Shown here: in pieces, positions 1 to 12,834 of the stretch
Numbering within the stretch: position 1 is the first letter of the stretch
How the letters are laid out: each line of letters starts with the position of its first letter
Source: Phoronis australis
Taxonomy: Eukaryota > Phoronida > Phoronidae
DNA length: 60,000 nucleotides
Assembly: GCA_002633005.1 (NCBI GenBank)
Contig: NMRA01000068.1
Location: forward strand, 763,092 to 823,091
Direction of reading: 5' to 3'
The notes under the pieces: model-generated
The model's input: only the letters and a program-made list of their open reading frames with translations
The model's database searches: none
What the model was told of the DNA's origin: nothing
Program-made: the position numbers and the translations under genes

Positions 1-3000
1 CAACTTGTCAACACAGAATTCTACACTACTGAAAAATATCAAATTCTCTCAAAACCAATAAGCCGACATCCCCCTCTGTGGGTAGCTGGATAAAAAGGCT
101 ACCGCAATTGAGAGATTGAAACAATGCTATTTTTGGAACTCAATAACATCAATTAATAATTGAATAACATAAATAATCAGCACGGGAGCACTGGTTGGTC
201 CAATTACATAAGCATGGTTACATACACCAACTTCCCAACTTCCCAACTTGCAAAAAGGTAAGTAACCAAAGTCATTTTAAAGCTGAGCTTACCAACCAGT
301 CCCACTTAAAAGACTCGATTTTCATAGGCAAATTCATATGATTCGTCAGCTTCATTATCTTTGCATTTCCAACATACAATAGCTCATTAAGACTTGATTA
401 AGAATATTTCGTCATGTTTGTCGAGAGAATGTTTTAGTTAATACAGCATTGTTAAACATATCCTGCTTTGTACACATGAAGATTGGCCCAAAGTTCAACA
501 TGTAAAGCAGTACATTGTTGTGCAAACCACACTAACAAGCAATACACAACATGTTCTATTTTGGGAAGTATAGTACTCTATACATATTATATCACTGAGT
601 AAATGAGATTTTCTTAATTACAGCTTATAAAATATATACAGACATGGGTTTATCTACAGGCTTTCATTGAAATACTCAGGTCTGATTTCAATGAAAGCAT
701 CGTGAACTAATAAAAATAAAAATTGAATGACAACGTGATTCAACTGTGACGACTGGTAAAATTATGAAATGGTAGCCAGAGCTCGCAATTTCAATTTCTT
801 AAATTTACACCCATGTCCTTATATTAACCATAAACGAAAAATGGATAACCGCTCTCATCTGGTCTAGATTTTGTCATGAAGTGAATGATATATTTTTTTA
901 AGAGGTGTGTTGATTCTGATAGTGTTGTAGTATTACTGGTATTATTGTATGTTTCCGGTATGTTTAAGTGTTAACTTGTTTTAGATTTCAGCTGAGTGAC
1001 TAATTCAATGACCTTTTGAGTCATCCATGTTTTGATCCTCTATAGTTAACAGGATTGGTCATTCACAGAATAGTTGCCAGAGGCAGATGACCACCTTAAC
1101 CCAGCACTAAGAGTGGGAGATAACTGTAAAACAATCTAAGCCATGGCTACGAAACAAACATACAGGTAGACAATATTTTTTCATGAGAAATGTCAAACAA
1201 ATAACTTGTTCCAGGTCACAACGCTAGCCTAGTAGCCTTTCAAACAGCAGTGAAGGATTTAGACAATCCTACATGAGTCCACATTTATGACATGGGCAAA
1301 ACCTCTTGGACATTTCGTCAAAATCCTGAGACTAACAATTGTAAATTGCATTCAGCTTTCGTAACAAATGTTAAAAATCCAATGAATAGTATTTGAAGTT
1401 GTAATATTAAAACTTAAATGTTTGGAAATAACAGTGAGCAGGACTTCCCAGCACATGAGCACTGAAACTGACCTTGAAAAACCACAGCTAGAAAGTTTCG
1501 CCGCGTTTCTCGAGTTGGGGTTTGTCTCTGATTCAATGAACGTGGATACGTATGTAATTCGCCATTGAAGATGGGTATCTTTAAGAAGCTGTTTGCATGT
1601 CCTTCCAGTTGGGAGTATGTACACCTCATTTGTCAATCATAACCTTGTCACCTTCGCGGAATTCCGGCATTGTTTGGTTGATGTACCTTCGATTGTTGGT
1701 AATAGTATTTTGCAGACGAAAATCTATGGATTTCTACTTTGCACTACTTTGTAATTCAACCATGTAATATGAAAAAACCAGTCGTGTCGTAAGACATTCC
1801 ATGTCTGTTTCATGAAAAGTAACTTAAGACTTCCCAGAAATTTGGTCTTACGCTCAACGCAACTAATTCTAAAAAAATACTTAAATCTCCACATCTCACT
1901 AGAGAAAAAGTACAGTCTCTGGGAATATATACACGTAACAGCAAGTTACTGAGACAATTTCATTCTAGACTGTGACGTGTTTATAATTACTTGGGACATG
2001 GAACTTAGTTTAAAGTCACTTTTCATAAAACGGACACACATTAGCTTCCTCAATCTCAACTCAGTTATAACAAAAGACTGTCAGCCTACACAAGAAAACG
2101 ACCCTAACCCCACTCCATTCAATTACACAGAGAATCCACAGAGAATATCAGGAAGACTTGGACAATTTTCAAAATATTTTCATATTTGATTTTAAGTAAA
2201 CAAGAATCTTGCTCGAGCAAATCTTGCCAATTTAGGACAGGATGTGGCAGAAAAGTGAAACATTGCTTTCTCAGTTAGAAGGTGTTGAAAATAACAAATG
2301 AAAAAATGTAAGTTTATTTTAGTCCAAAATTGGTGAAACTTTACCCTATGTGATTAAAGAAGGTGTTTGAACGTAAAGTTGCCCTTGTCAAATTAAATAC
2401 CATCAAAAATAGTAGACTGTTATTCCAGGCAGAAACTATAACAAGCATTCAACACCTGCTGTGCACCACAGAAGCAAGTCAAGTTGTGAGTCAGACATTA
2501 GTAATTCACTTCAGAGACTATGGTAACTTCAATTATCAGTTGACAAGACACCACCAAAGATGATTCATAGCATGTCACTAATTGCATGAACTGGATTTCT
2601 TCCTCAATGTGAAAATCAATGTCAGGCATATTATCTTCAGGAGAAACACACCTATTAAATTTGACAAAATTTCACTTCGACCCTTCCCTGAACATTGTAG
2701 ATATTTAGATAGGTGCAAAAATGAAATGCTCTCTTGAGAGCAACAGTAGGCCAATCTGAACAGCTGATGTTGATAATGATAATGATGAGTATAATAAAGA
2801 TGATGATTATGATGACAAACATGATTAAGTGATGCATAGCCTTGAAGAGTGGCATGTGGTGAAATTGAATGACGATGATAATGATGTCAATCGTAATTGT
2901 GATGCAGATCCAGGTGAGATTTGTTCAAATGCCAAGTTTGGGAAAGAGCCACCAAAGGGTGCCTAAGCTGGGCTCTGAAAGAGAAAAAATGTTCGCAACA

Positions 3001-4110
3001 GCACCATGATGCGTATGATCTTAGTGAAAAATGGGCCTCAAGCTAATGGATAAACTTTATATCTATCGGTAAAAAATTGTCAGCATAAACGGGGTGAACC
3101 AACAAGAAAGAAAGGAATGAAAAGCTGTCACAAAATTTCCAAGAACTTGAGAATGAGACTTCCATTGAGCCACAAAACACTTGAGCCACAAAACACTGCT
3201 ATTCACAAAAACCCGATGTAACCTCGTTTTTAATCTTATCATGGATACAACTATGTGAAGTCATGCCACTGACTGTGAAACAGGGGTTTATCCAGAATTC
3301 CATAACGGGGAGTCCAAATTTTCCAAAAAAAACAATTAACCAAACACAGGAGATCCCGCGAGCGTTGGCGTTGCAGTGTAATAACATAGTACAGTGAAGA
3401 GGGAATAAAAGTGTCATTGATAAAACAAAGACCATTTGTTTATTCAGTGACTAAAGGAAGTCTATACAGACTGAAAAACAATGAGTAAAGATCCCTTCTG
3501 GAATCCCAGTACTGTATCAAGTCCATGAGATATGGAAGAAACGGGTGTACACTTAGCACAACAAGGTACGGTTCTTTGGTTCCAAAAGGGACATTTACTC
3601 AATAGTTTCCCTTACTTAAATAGAACCCTGTAATATACATAGTCTTATCTACACAGACTGTTTGAAACAGTCTCCAGAAACATGCTATGTTCTTACTAGA
3701 GACTCCAATACCAACTAAGCCCAAAAACTCTAACACAGAGGTAAAGTTTTCAGCAGCAATGTCCTGTCTTCCATGAAGCAGAAAGTCCCAATAAAGTGTC
3801 TTGGTAAAGCGAGTCGCATTTTTATCAAAAATGGTCTTGACAGTCGAACATATGTAATGTTTTCACTCTATCTTATGTTTTGCACACCATTCACAATCAA
3901 TACTCTCATAATGATTGTCTGCATTCAACGTCAAAAAGTCGGTGCATCCAAAACTCTACATGACCAGAATTCTTGCAAAAATAGCACAACACACAAGTCC
4001 ATGGTTTCGTCCAGCATCTTGAATATCTAATTAGGTAGAGTAAACAAACCGATTCATACAAAGAAAAAGTTACACTAAAGTTTCCCTTCCAGAAACCAAT
4101 TAGCTTTTCA
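1..4110. other. AT-rich stretch without recognised genes
   Basis: No supported exon, RNA gene or transposon terminus was seen on either strand. A short GATGAT/GATAAT-rich simple repeat lies at about 2765-2890. The remaining glypican exons are not visible here. Confidence 0.6.
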
Positions 4111-4114
4111 TTAC

Positions 4115-4246
4115 CTGCAGATGAATAGTTTCATACTCGCCTGGATTGATGCCTCTGCTCGGCTTAACGTCCACCCCCCAAATATCCAAATTTTCTCTTT
4201 TAAGCATCCACGATTTTAAGGTCCCAGTGTTTAGTGAACATATCAT
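4115..4246 (-). other. Possible exon of unknown identity
   Basis: The open frame reads LKRENLDIWGVDVKPSRGIN then PGEYETIHLQ and ends at CTGCAG|gtaatg. The composition looks coding. No polypyrimidine tract is visible at the likely acceptor and no family is recognised. It does not match any part of glypican. Confidence 0.18.
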
Positions 4247-4554
4247 GTCTCATCAGAATTTCAACTCCAAGAAGTACGTAACTCGCCATTGATGAAATGA
4301 TCATCACCTTTTTATATTCATAAGTGTTTTTCTTTAAAGTCAAATATCTCATAAAATGCCCCATCGGTGAAAAGACAGTCAACACAGCAAGCACAGTGCA
4401 TGAAAAGTCACACGTTACAGTGATGGCTATGGCTGATGTAACAATGGAGTTAGACTACTAAAGTGCATCCCAACGGGAGTACTGGTGCGAATGACTTCAA
4501 ACACTTGGGCATAAACCTCAAGGGGTTAAGGAAAAGCTGCACGAATACCGCCTT

Positions 4555-4905
4555 GACTTGTGATACCTGATGGGTGTACATCAAAAGTTTCAACCTTGCG
4601 ACATGAGCTGGAACCAACTGTTCAAAGACCACTACAGAGAACTTTATGACGAGTGGTTATTAAATGGCCCAGTCAGCCGTACCAAGGCAGGGAAAAGTCG
4701 TACACCGGAGAAAATGCTGCTGTAATGTGGATAAAGCAAGCCTGGGCAGCAGCGTGCCCCGAAATTCGAAAATCTGTTTCGGTTACAGGGATAGCAAACA
4801 ATCTTGATGGGAACCAAGATGATATGCTATTCTGTGACAGTGACTCCAAAAAGGAAGATCTGTTTTGGGGAGTCCCCGCCCTGCTGTCACGCCTGCCGAA
4901 GAGGA
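4555..4905 (+). pseudogene. Decayed pogo/Tigger-type DDE transposase fragment
   Basis: Shifting frames recover the C-terminal part of a pogo/Tigger (DDE_1 superfamily) transposase. One frame gives FKDHYRELYDEWLLNGP, as in the usual KPFKDHLRELYNEWL block. After a frameshift another gives CPEIRKSVSVTGIANNLDG followed by NQDD, as in the family's IRKSFKVTGIANALDGSEDD. A VIPDG.TS. block (the usual VIPGG.TS.LQPLD) is present upstream in a third frame. Stops and at least two frameshifts make it non-functional. Termini were not located. Confidence 0.7.
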
Positions 4906-4984
4906 GGCCAGCAACCAGCCCCGGGGAAAACATTTAGCAGGAAATAGACGAAGTAATCAAGTGGAGTGAGCCAGAACAAACCTA

Positions 4985-5112
4985 GTTTGACAGGGAGTAC
5001 TCCGACCCCAAATTTCACGGAAAATAACTGTCAGACTGTCACGCATTCAGTCACCCGGCGACTCAATGACATAAGTATATATTGGCCTTCTCACATGTTT
5101 TAACAGTAGATG
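4985..5112 (+). repeat. Fragment of the 1.47-kb hAT-like repeat family
   Basis: The text around ggaaaataactgtcagactgtcacgcattcagtcacccggcgactcaa matches the segment near 53170-53290 in the full element at 52645-54114 and the reverse copy near 18.23-18.31 kb. Confidence 0.6.
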
Positions 5113-6480
5113 AGACCAGCCCGGGTAATCGCCCATTGTTCGGGTAATTGCCCATCCCTAACTCACCGTCAACAGAGCTTGAGCTTGAACTCGTGCTTTT
5201 GTTCGCAGCTTCGCTTTGGGCTCAGACTTCCGAGTTTGCGGGAAACATGGCGTGCTTATACATACGTACGATAGTCTCGAAAAGTGACTTTTTAGCCAGC
5301 ATTTGTGGAATAACTGCAACTACCTTTTCTTAAACTTATCAACTGAACTTTTGTTAGATTAATGTAGGCCTACTCCATAGATTTTTATAGAAATGTTGCT
5401 TTTCCACGAGATAAGTCATAGTTCAGGAATAATCTTAATCGGACTGTGAAGTCATTCGCGCATACAACTTGCACGCATGGAGCACACGATTTTGTAAGAT
5501 TTATCTCTCGGGTAAACCCAGATTTGAATTGAGCACTTAACCACACATCCCTCGTTGCAATTTCAAAGTTTAGGTCGGACCGGAAACGAATCGTCTGTGT
5601 TTTTAATCAAGGAAACGAAATGTACTCATGTTCACTAATCTGAAACAGTACTTGTAAGTGAATTGCCATTCGAGTTTCATAAAGTTCCGCGGTATGATAT
5701 TTTTAGTGCGCTAATATATCTGAAAACATCCAAGTTTTTAGCAATGGTCTTGCGAAATCACCCTTTCAAAATCAAAACCCTGGTTCTGTTAGAGCGTTAA
5801 GAAACTTTGTGGTTGTTGCATTCCGCTGATTGATCTAACCTACAAACTCCATGCTAAAATAAACACCACCAGAGCGTGCCCAGTTCGGACATAAGCGGCC
5901 ACTGCTTGATAATTGCCCACCCCCGACTTTTGCCAAATTTCTTAAGCACCCACTGCTCAGGTAATCGTCCACCTCATCTCAGGGTTTTCCTAATTTAAGC
6001 TCCCAGAGCGTTAACCTGTCACTTTATAGTATATGTGCACAAAAATTTTTTCATGCCTTCTTACTTGTTAACAGAAATCATTTACAATGAAACAAAGAGA
6101 ATGCCAAATTCACAATGTTAATGGTTGCACCTACTTTGAAGCACCCTGTACTACTAATAGTTATCTAAGCACAGAAGCCATTAGGCACATTCCACTGACT
6201 CTGAACCAGTGAAACCTGCATAAGGACATCCCTGACCATCTTAATTTTAGTACAGATAACCTTGTTAAGTGGTCAATATCAGTCAGTATAAATGATACAC
6301 CTGAGATAACTGCCTCAGCAGGAGGTGACATTCATCAAGTGAATAAACAAGAAAAATGATGCCAGTGATGCATGGCAAAATTAAAGATGATGATAATGAA
6401 TGTTTACAAGACATGATATCTCCTATAGCACGAGGACGAGGACGACGAGAGACGTTGAACAGTACAAACTTAGATAAATC
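5113..6480. other. Stretch without genes; scattered GGTAATYGCCCA motifs
   Basis: Short related words (gggtaatcgcccat, ggtaattgcccat, gataattgcccacc, ggtaatcgtccacc) recur at about 5125-5160 and 5905-5975. They suggest the ends of a degraded repeat. Nothing else is recognised. Confidence 0.45.
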
Positions 6481-6800
6481 CAGGTGTAAACTCCCTCCTA
6501 CTGTTTGCAGTTCGAATTTTGGGAATGATGCTGTGCAAATTTCACAAGAGCAAACTCTTGTGCTTCATTTTGGTCATAGATTCAATAACTACGGTAGTTT
6601 GACATAAAATAAAGCCTTGAAATACTTCGACTTTGTGTGATTTCCATTATCAGACGATTCGACTTCGCACCCTTGGTAATGAATATGTGAAAGGTATGGA
6701 AAAAATAAGTCAGCCACAAAATGTCATGTGAGCCCGATATCCTAGTCATTTGGCTTCGAAGGTAAAAAAAGCCAGGATTTGGCTCTTAAAAATGTTTCTT
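6480..6800 (+). repeat. Dispersed repeat, copy 1
   Basis: Shares order and text with 8700-9040: a segment with gcaaatttcacaag, then atggaaaaaataagtcagccacaaa and ccaggatttggctcttaaaa. It is an old, diverged family of unknown class. Confidence 0.65.
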
Positions 6801-8289
6801 TTAAAAAATGCGTAGTAGCGTGGAATGAGAAACTGTGTCTGACTTCTTGAAAAGTGTCAACTTCAATAATGCAGTTATATTTAACAAAATGCAGAAGACG
6901 CAAATTATGAGAGCGTACTTGAGAAGAAATGGGTGCTTAATCTGAAAATTTTCAATATCGGGGGGGGGAGGGGGGGAGTGCTTAAAGTGGAATTTACAGA
7001 CTAATTACTTATCTCTGTGACTGCTTGGCCAAAATAGTCAGAACACACAAAAACACAACATTTAGCCCCAATGTGAATATGAAGTTGCTTGCAAGTTGCT
7101 AAGGTTTTTAAACATGAGTTGTGAGGCGAAAATGATCCGCTGCAAATCACTGAACTGTCCAGTAAGTATCTGATGTGGTGCTGGGGAATAACACTGCATG
7201 GTACAGCCTGTGTGAACCCGTGAACCTGTGAGGTACGTCATTACTGCAAAGGCCACCCATTTGTAGAATTTTTTGTTTTCACATTTAAAAATAACCAGTG
7301 AATACAACTACACTTTGTTTAGCGTAAATGATGTTCAAAGAGCATTGTTGTTTAGTTCCTGCTACACGTAAGTATTAGTTAGAAGCATGTAAATACATCT
7401 TTAAGCAACCGCGGACATTAAAACAAATGATTACAGTACTATTGACATAATGAGTCATATGTACGCAAATTTCAAGACAATTGATAAAAAATAAGGTATG
7501 TGTTGTGTCATGCAAATGATAGGAAAGGTCTAACACCCTTGTTGTTCTTGAACCCTGAGACAACTACTGCCACCCCGGTGCCAATATACCAGTATCACAG
7601 TGAAAAATGGATTATATGTTTCTTGAAGCTCTAGATTACCAGTAAAATCTATTCACATCAGTTTCAGAAATATCTTGCACAAGATTTTCCCAAGTAATGA
7701 ATGGATGCAACACCAGGGTCCACAGAGCAACGCAAGATGGTCGATATTGTCAATACAGCCCTAAGGGGAGCCAGTAACGGTAACAGGAAAATGAAACTGT
7801 TATGGAGATGGTAGGTAAGATGCCACAATTCCCTGCTAGTCCAACTTCACCTGAGAATAAGAAGGGCCCTAGCACTCACCTGAGTGGAAAGGTGTCTGTG
7901 CCTTTGGCCGAGGTGAACCCCCCCCCCAAATTACCACCTGTCAACAGCAGTATTTCAAATATGGTAACCAAAACTACAGCTTTGCAAAACTAATTCTAAC
8001 CTTTGGGGTGAACTTCCTTATCACTGGAAGGGAATTTTTAGAGTCTGATGAGATAAATTTTATGTGTGTCAAGCACTGATAACACTGAGATCATGAACAG
8101 AAAATTATTTTCCTCATTAATAGGTCAAGAAATACTTCTACCAGCTAGTAAGTTCCCACCAGTGTTCCTGGTTATCCGTAAATACCGGTACTTTACAGGG
8201 AATTTTTTGTAAGTCGGACCGCAATATTGAATTTTGTATTTCCGCCGGCCCTTGAGACGGGCAAAATACTTGAGCAATATACACGGATC

Positions 8290-8600
8290 GAAACTAATCA
8301 ATGGACGAGTCAATTAAACATTGCAAATTTTGGACATTTGTTTCCCCTAAAACGATTGAGCACTGAACCATAGTTGCCCTGGAGACCCACGACCTTTGAA
8401 AGTGAAGTACACTGACCAGAGAGTTCAAAGGATTTGCCCTAACAGTAAGACTGGTTGCCAAAGCGAGAGTTAAATCAGCACTCTCTAACAGGCACATGTA
8501 CCCGAGTAGCCTGAGTAGGCAATTTGAAATAGGAAACACACGATAAAAAAATGCCATATTCTAGGACTGACCAGCTGTACTAATGTCACCAAGCAAACTA
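8290..8600. repeat. Dispersed repeat shared with 59.2-59.5 kb
   Basis: Corresponds to 59210-59540 in the same orientation: ...ggttgccaaagcgagagtt.../...agttgccgaagggaaagtt..., then the gcactc..ta block and gtcctag/ttctag blocks. Minus-strand translations of the two copies are recognisably related (LLESADLTLALATSL and RLASADSTFPSATKSL), so it may derive from a coding element. Confidence 0.5.
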
Positions 8601-8699
8601 AATGAACCTAAGCACAAATTCGCTCCACTTGTTCATGCTGATCAAATTTTTGGAACTTCAAAGATAAAAAACTTCTTGTAAAAAATTCCGCAAGGCATT

Positions 8700-9040
8700 G
8701 CAAGCCCAGGCCGAATGACGTATTGATTGGTGAGAATGATCCAGTGCAAATTTCACAAGAAAATGTCTTGCGTCTAATGTTGGTTACATATTCCAATACC
8801 TATTTTTGCATGAACTAAAAAGTGTCGAAATGCTTCAACTTTGTATTGGGTGGTCTGAGTTTGCTCCTTTGGCACTTTTGGAAAAATAGATCAGCCACAA
8901 TCACGAGATCCTGGCGTTTACTTGCTTGGCACTGAATGACATGCCGTATATGGAAAAAAATAGGTCAGCCACAAATATGTCACGTGTAGAGCTTCAGCTT
9001 CCGATGTGAAGAAGGCCGGGATTTGGCTCTTAAAACTGCG
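8700..9040 (+). repeat. Dispersed repeat, copy 2
   Basis: Diverged partner of 6480-6800 in the same orientation. The segment tagatcagccacaa occurs twice within this copy. Confidence 0.65.
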
Positions 9041-9714
9041 AGAAAAGAATGATTGTTTTGAAGAATAATTTTGTTGCATAGCATTGAGAGGTTGTGGTGG
9101 ACTTTAGACCTGGTAAGTGTAAATTTCAAGAACGTTGCCATTTTTAATGCACTGCAGAAAACGCTAACAATATGATGGCCCCAGCGACCACTGTCACTGG
9201 TGACGACCATATCTTTCGTATACTCGATATCTCGATATTGTGAATAAAATGCTCGATAAAATAGTGGCAGGAACTACACTTTGATATGTACACTCTGACA
9301 TTGGTCATACGTCATCCAAGAAAGTAAATTACACAGAATTAAATGACGGCGATTTTCTTCCAGGACCAGAATTTAATCAACTAGTCGGTTCTCTGGACTG
9401 ACGTTTCAAAAACCCAGCTGAACCACTGTAACACTTGTACCCTCTAGGATACCTGGGCTCAACCATTAGCCACCAGACAACTCACATCTTATGCTTATTT
9501 CAAAACTTATTTAGTGACTTCCATACATCATACATATATCAAAAATCAAGGTATTTCAACGGATAAAAACATATATTTTCTTAAAGAAAAGAGACCAGAG
9601 ATTATAAAAACATGTTTTATATCTATGTGCTATTGCCATTATTACCACACCATGTTTTTTAAGTCAAAATTTCACGTCGAGGAAAGTACACCTGACGCCA
9701 TGACAAGATTCTAA

Positions 9715-10175
9715 AGTGTATTGCGCATGTTTTAGATCTAGAGAGGAGGAAGGTGACTAACACTGGCAAGGCATTCATTCAATTCTACAAAGGCGGAAGA
9801 TTCACTAAGAAGAGTGATTCCAGTGTTCTAAGCAAGGCTGCCGACTGGAAGACTGTAGTGGATGTGTATTCCCAAGTCATATAGCAGTTACTCAGTTGAA
9901 ACCAGACATAATTCTGTGGTCAGACAGCAAGAAGATAGTGATTTTGATAGAGTTAACTGTGCCCTGAGAGACTAGAGAGCAGGAGGCTCACGAGAGGAAA
10001 CTGCTCAAGTACAAAGAGCTATCGCAGGAGCGGGTAGCGAATGGTTGGAAGTGCTTTTGTCTTTCCCACGAAGCTACTGGGTATTTCGTCAAGAGGGTAA
10101 GCTGATATGTTTAAGTCTACAATAAGAGCAGCGGAAGAGGCAACCATGTGGTTACAACGTCACAAATAGCAACCC
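9715..10175 (+). pseudogene. Decayed ORF with restriction-endonuclease-like motif (retroelement-associated family)
   Basis: Frames joined by shifts give SVLSKAADWKTVVDV, then LKPDIILWSDSKKIVILIEL followed by TVP, then EAHERKLLKYKELSQ, NGWKCF and KSTIRAAEEATMWLQRH. This order is that of an uncharacterised family common in marine invertebrate genomes: PDIVLWS..., the E-L-T-V-P-W-E core, then (E)A.ERK..KY..L...GW. The Asp...Glu-x-Thr spacing resembles PD-(D/E)XK nucleases. It contains several stops and frameshifts and is not functional. The nuclease reading is inference from the motif. Confidence 0.6.
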
Positions 10176-12442
10176 TGGCGTCGGCTGGATGTCTCATCAG
10201 CCTCAAGAGAGGGTTCTAAGACAAGGTTGAAACCTATGATGAATATGGACTCCTAGCTGACGATGATGCTTGGTAGCAGATACCATCATGTTTACAAGTA
10301 AGGTAAGTCAAAAATTCATTTTTAAGAAAGGTACAATAATAACAAAATAACCCCTCGGTTGAATTTAATCAAACACTTTTTAAATGAAAAGTTCACAATT
10401 AACCTCAAAAACACTGTTAGTAACTTTCAATTACTCGTTTAATTTTGTTGCTATGCCAAATTAACTCACAGAACCTGAGGTTTGTAAGAAATAGCAGTCG
10501 TAATCATCCATCTTATGGTGCGCTGCAACTATTCATTAAAACGAAAATCCTAAAAGGCTTTTTGCAATTGTTGAACAAATATCAAAATTGCAAAGTTTCA
10601 GTGAAATTCACCCAGCCGTTTTTGAGAACTTGTGTTCCTAAGTTCAAACTAAGTCGATTTGTCGAAACCGGGAAAAATCTCCCAACGATACGAGTCGTCT
10701 AAATCTCAAGGTTTTCCATTAATAATTCGGTGAAAACTTGTTTTTGGTCAACATAACCTATACATCCTATTACCTTGTTAGCTATTTCAACATCCACTCC
10801 TAATATCAAATGAATTTGCAGTGGGTAATTAATTCAATAATCACTAATTTTGTAAGTCAGGTAGGTTACAATGCCTCAAGTGAAACTAGGTCACAGGAAA
10901 AGTTTTAACTGTTGACCTATTAAAATAGGTCAACAGCACGTAGCACACAACACATGAAGCACCTGCCAGAGGAGACTGAAAGAAACCAGCTACGAAATAG
11001 AGAACAGAAATCGAGTATCTGTGGTTGAAGCGCGCCATGAGCACGAGATAAAAACAGCCACACATCAGATTACCTGTGAAATGTTTGAATTTGGGAGAGG
11101 ATCTATCTTTTTTCACAACTTGCTATGTTTGTGATGCCAGACACCATGCAGCAACTTGGTACATTTGTCATAATATCAAGTCATATGTCCGCAGACGTGC
11201 AACTCACTCAAGATCAAAACTATGCTTGTGTTTGTTTTCCGCAACACCTTTCTATGCTATGTTCACCTCCTTATGGTGACACAGTGAATGAAAGGACTGT
11301 CATTTGTGGTAAAAGCACATGTCAAGCGAGAGATTCAATCTGAGTGACAGATATGTAATCTTTGACCTTAAATAAGCAGTAAAGAAATTTCTATGTAGTT
11401 CAAGGTGATTCTGCTAAATCTTTTTTCTCACTACACAGTATAGATTTCGTATTTGAAGTTCCTCCAGAATGAAGATAAGGTATTTTGCTAAACGAGTGTG
11501 AAATATTGTAAAACCGGCCAATTTTTGTGAATAAGGTTTGTGACGACCTTAAGAAGTCAAATACACCAAAGTAATTACTGGCTAAGTAATTTGTTCGAAC
11601 TTTATAAGCTGTTCTGACAATCTTCCATATGGGAGAAGATAAAAACAATTGCTGCAAAATCAATGTTGCTACACAGAATGCAGTCAATTGCATTTTGTCT
11701 GGTGAAATCCAAATGGGTGAAATCCTTTGTTTTCCAGTACGTGAAAATGAAGTCAACATACAGAAATTTTGTATGATTACATCATTAGCCCGTTCTTAAG
11801 ACTAGAAAACATAATTGATACATGGAGCTGCATGTAAAAGCTCACAAAGTGTTTTTACCTCAGTAAAATATGTTAAATTTTTGCACACGGTGTAGTTTGG
11901 CCCATTCATGTCATTTGAAAAACCCAAGCACTGAATTTCCAGTGATCAATATTTCACACACAAATAGCTCACTAGAGATTATTCTAAAGAAACAAACATT
12001 GACAAAGGCAAGCTACCATCAATTATCACCAAGAGATCACATTAATGACACCCATAATCACAGAGAATGTATAGATTGTTGCAAAGGAACTGTACATAAT
12101 CTTTCTAATAACAAGTACAAAAAAACAGCAATAAAAAATCAAAGACAGGGGTTCATTAGTAGTAATCAATGTGACCGACTTGCTCCAATTGCTTGATATC
12201 CAAAAATTTACTGATGTACAAGTAACAGACATTTCATTCTCAAAACAACTCCAAAGATAATTATACTCAAATGATGACAAGAATAAGAATCAATCACCAC
12301 AATTTCTGCTAATTGCAAACAAAGAAGTATCATTAAGATTTTGATGTCGGGCACTATTTACAGCAAATCAAGAGGGAACATGAATAAAACAGCTGCACTA
12401 ATTCATATCAAGGATGAATACCGTAGCAGGTAAAAAGCTTAC
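10176..12442. other. Stretch without recognised genes (downstream of glypican exon 3)
   Basis: I searched the minus strand for the next glypican exon (KPC.NYC, GCLA motifs) and did not find it. Open frames at 10.9-11.1, 11.4-11.8 and 12.0-12.3 kb show no motif. Confidence 0.5.
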
Positions 12443-12834
12443 CTTCAGCACATCCAACACAACATCGCGACCCACAGCTAAACCCTGGACGAAGGTTCGT
12501 GCAGCGATGAAAGCCCGCCTAACTTGACCAGAAAGCTTCTCTGGTACATCTCCGAATGGTTTCAGCTCTTCCATGTGTTTTGAGACACATGCCAGATAAT
12601 TATCATCAAACTTATACTGCTGATGGAGCAGTTCAAACATTCTCTGCATGAGTTTTTCAAAGAAGCTCTTCTGCGCATCCTCAAGATTTATGTCATGGCC
12701 GCTGTAATAGCGCTCCAAGTCACTGAAGAGGTCCATGAAGACTTGTGAGTTTTGCATGTAAAGCACACCATAAGCATCGTTGAACATAGTGTGAAGACCT
12801 TTCTTGGAGTTGATGAGAAGCTCAGTAAAAAATT
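12443..12834 (-). CDS. Glypican, exon 3 (core helical domain)
   Basis: Third and largest glypican exon, residues 103-233. The acceptor is ...ctgtatttcag|AA and the donor CTGAAG|gtaagc. Entry is phase 1 and exit phase 0. The translation shows the glypican core: EFFTELLINSKKGL, then LYMQNSQVFMDLF, ERYYSG, a conserved cysteine in YLACVSKH, LKPFGDVPEKL, and the signature FIAARTFVQGLAVGRD. All align with GPC4/GPC6. No stop or frameshift is present. The next exon should encode the Cys-rich segment with the KPC.NYC and GCLA motifs. I did not find it between 1 and 12442, so it probably lies beyond the window edge. The serine-glycine attachment sites and GPI signal are therefore not visible, and the gene is partial here. 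Confidence 0.95.

Noticed and set aside
11400-11759. 119-codon minus-strand frame as the next glypican exon
   Set aside because: It lacks the conserved Cys-rich KPC.NYC and GCLA motifs and has no in-phase acceptor.
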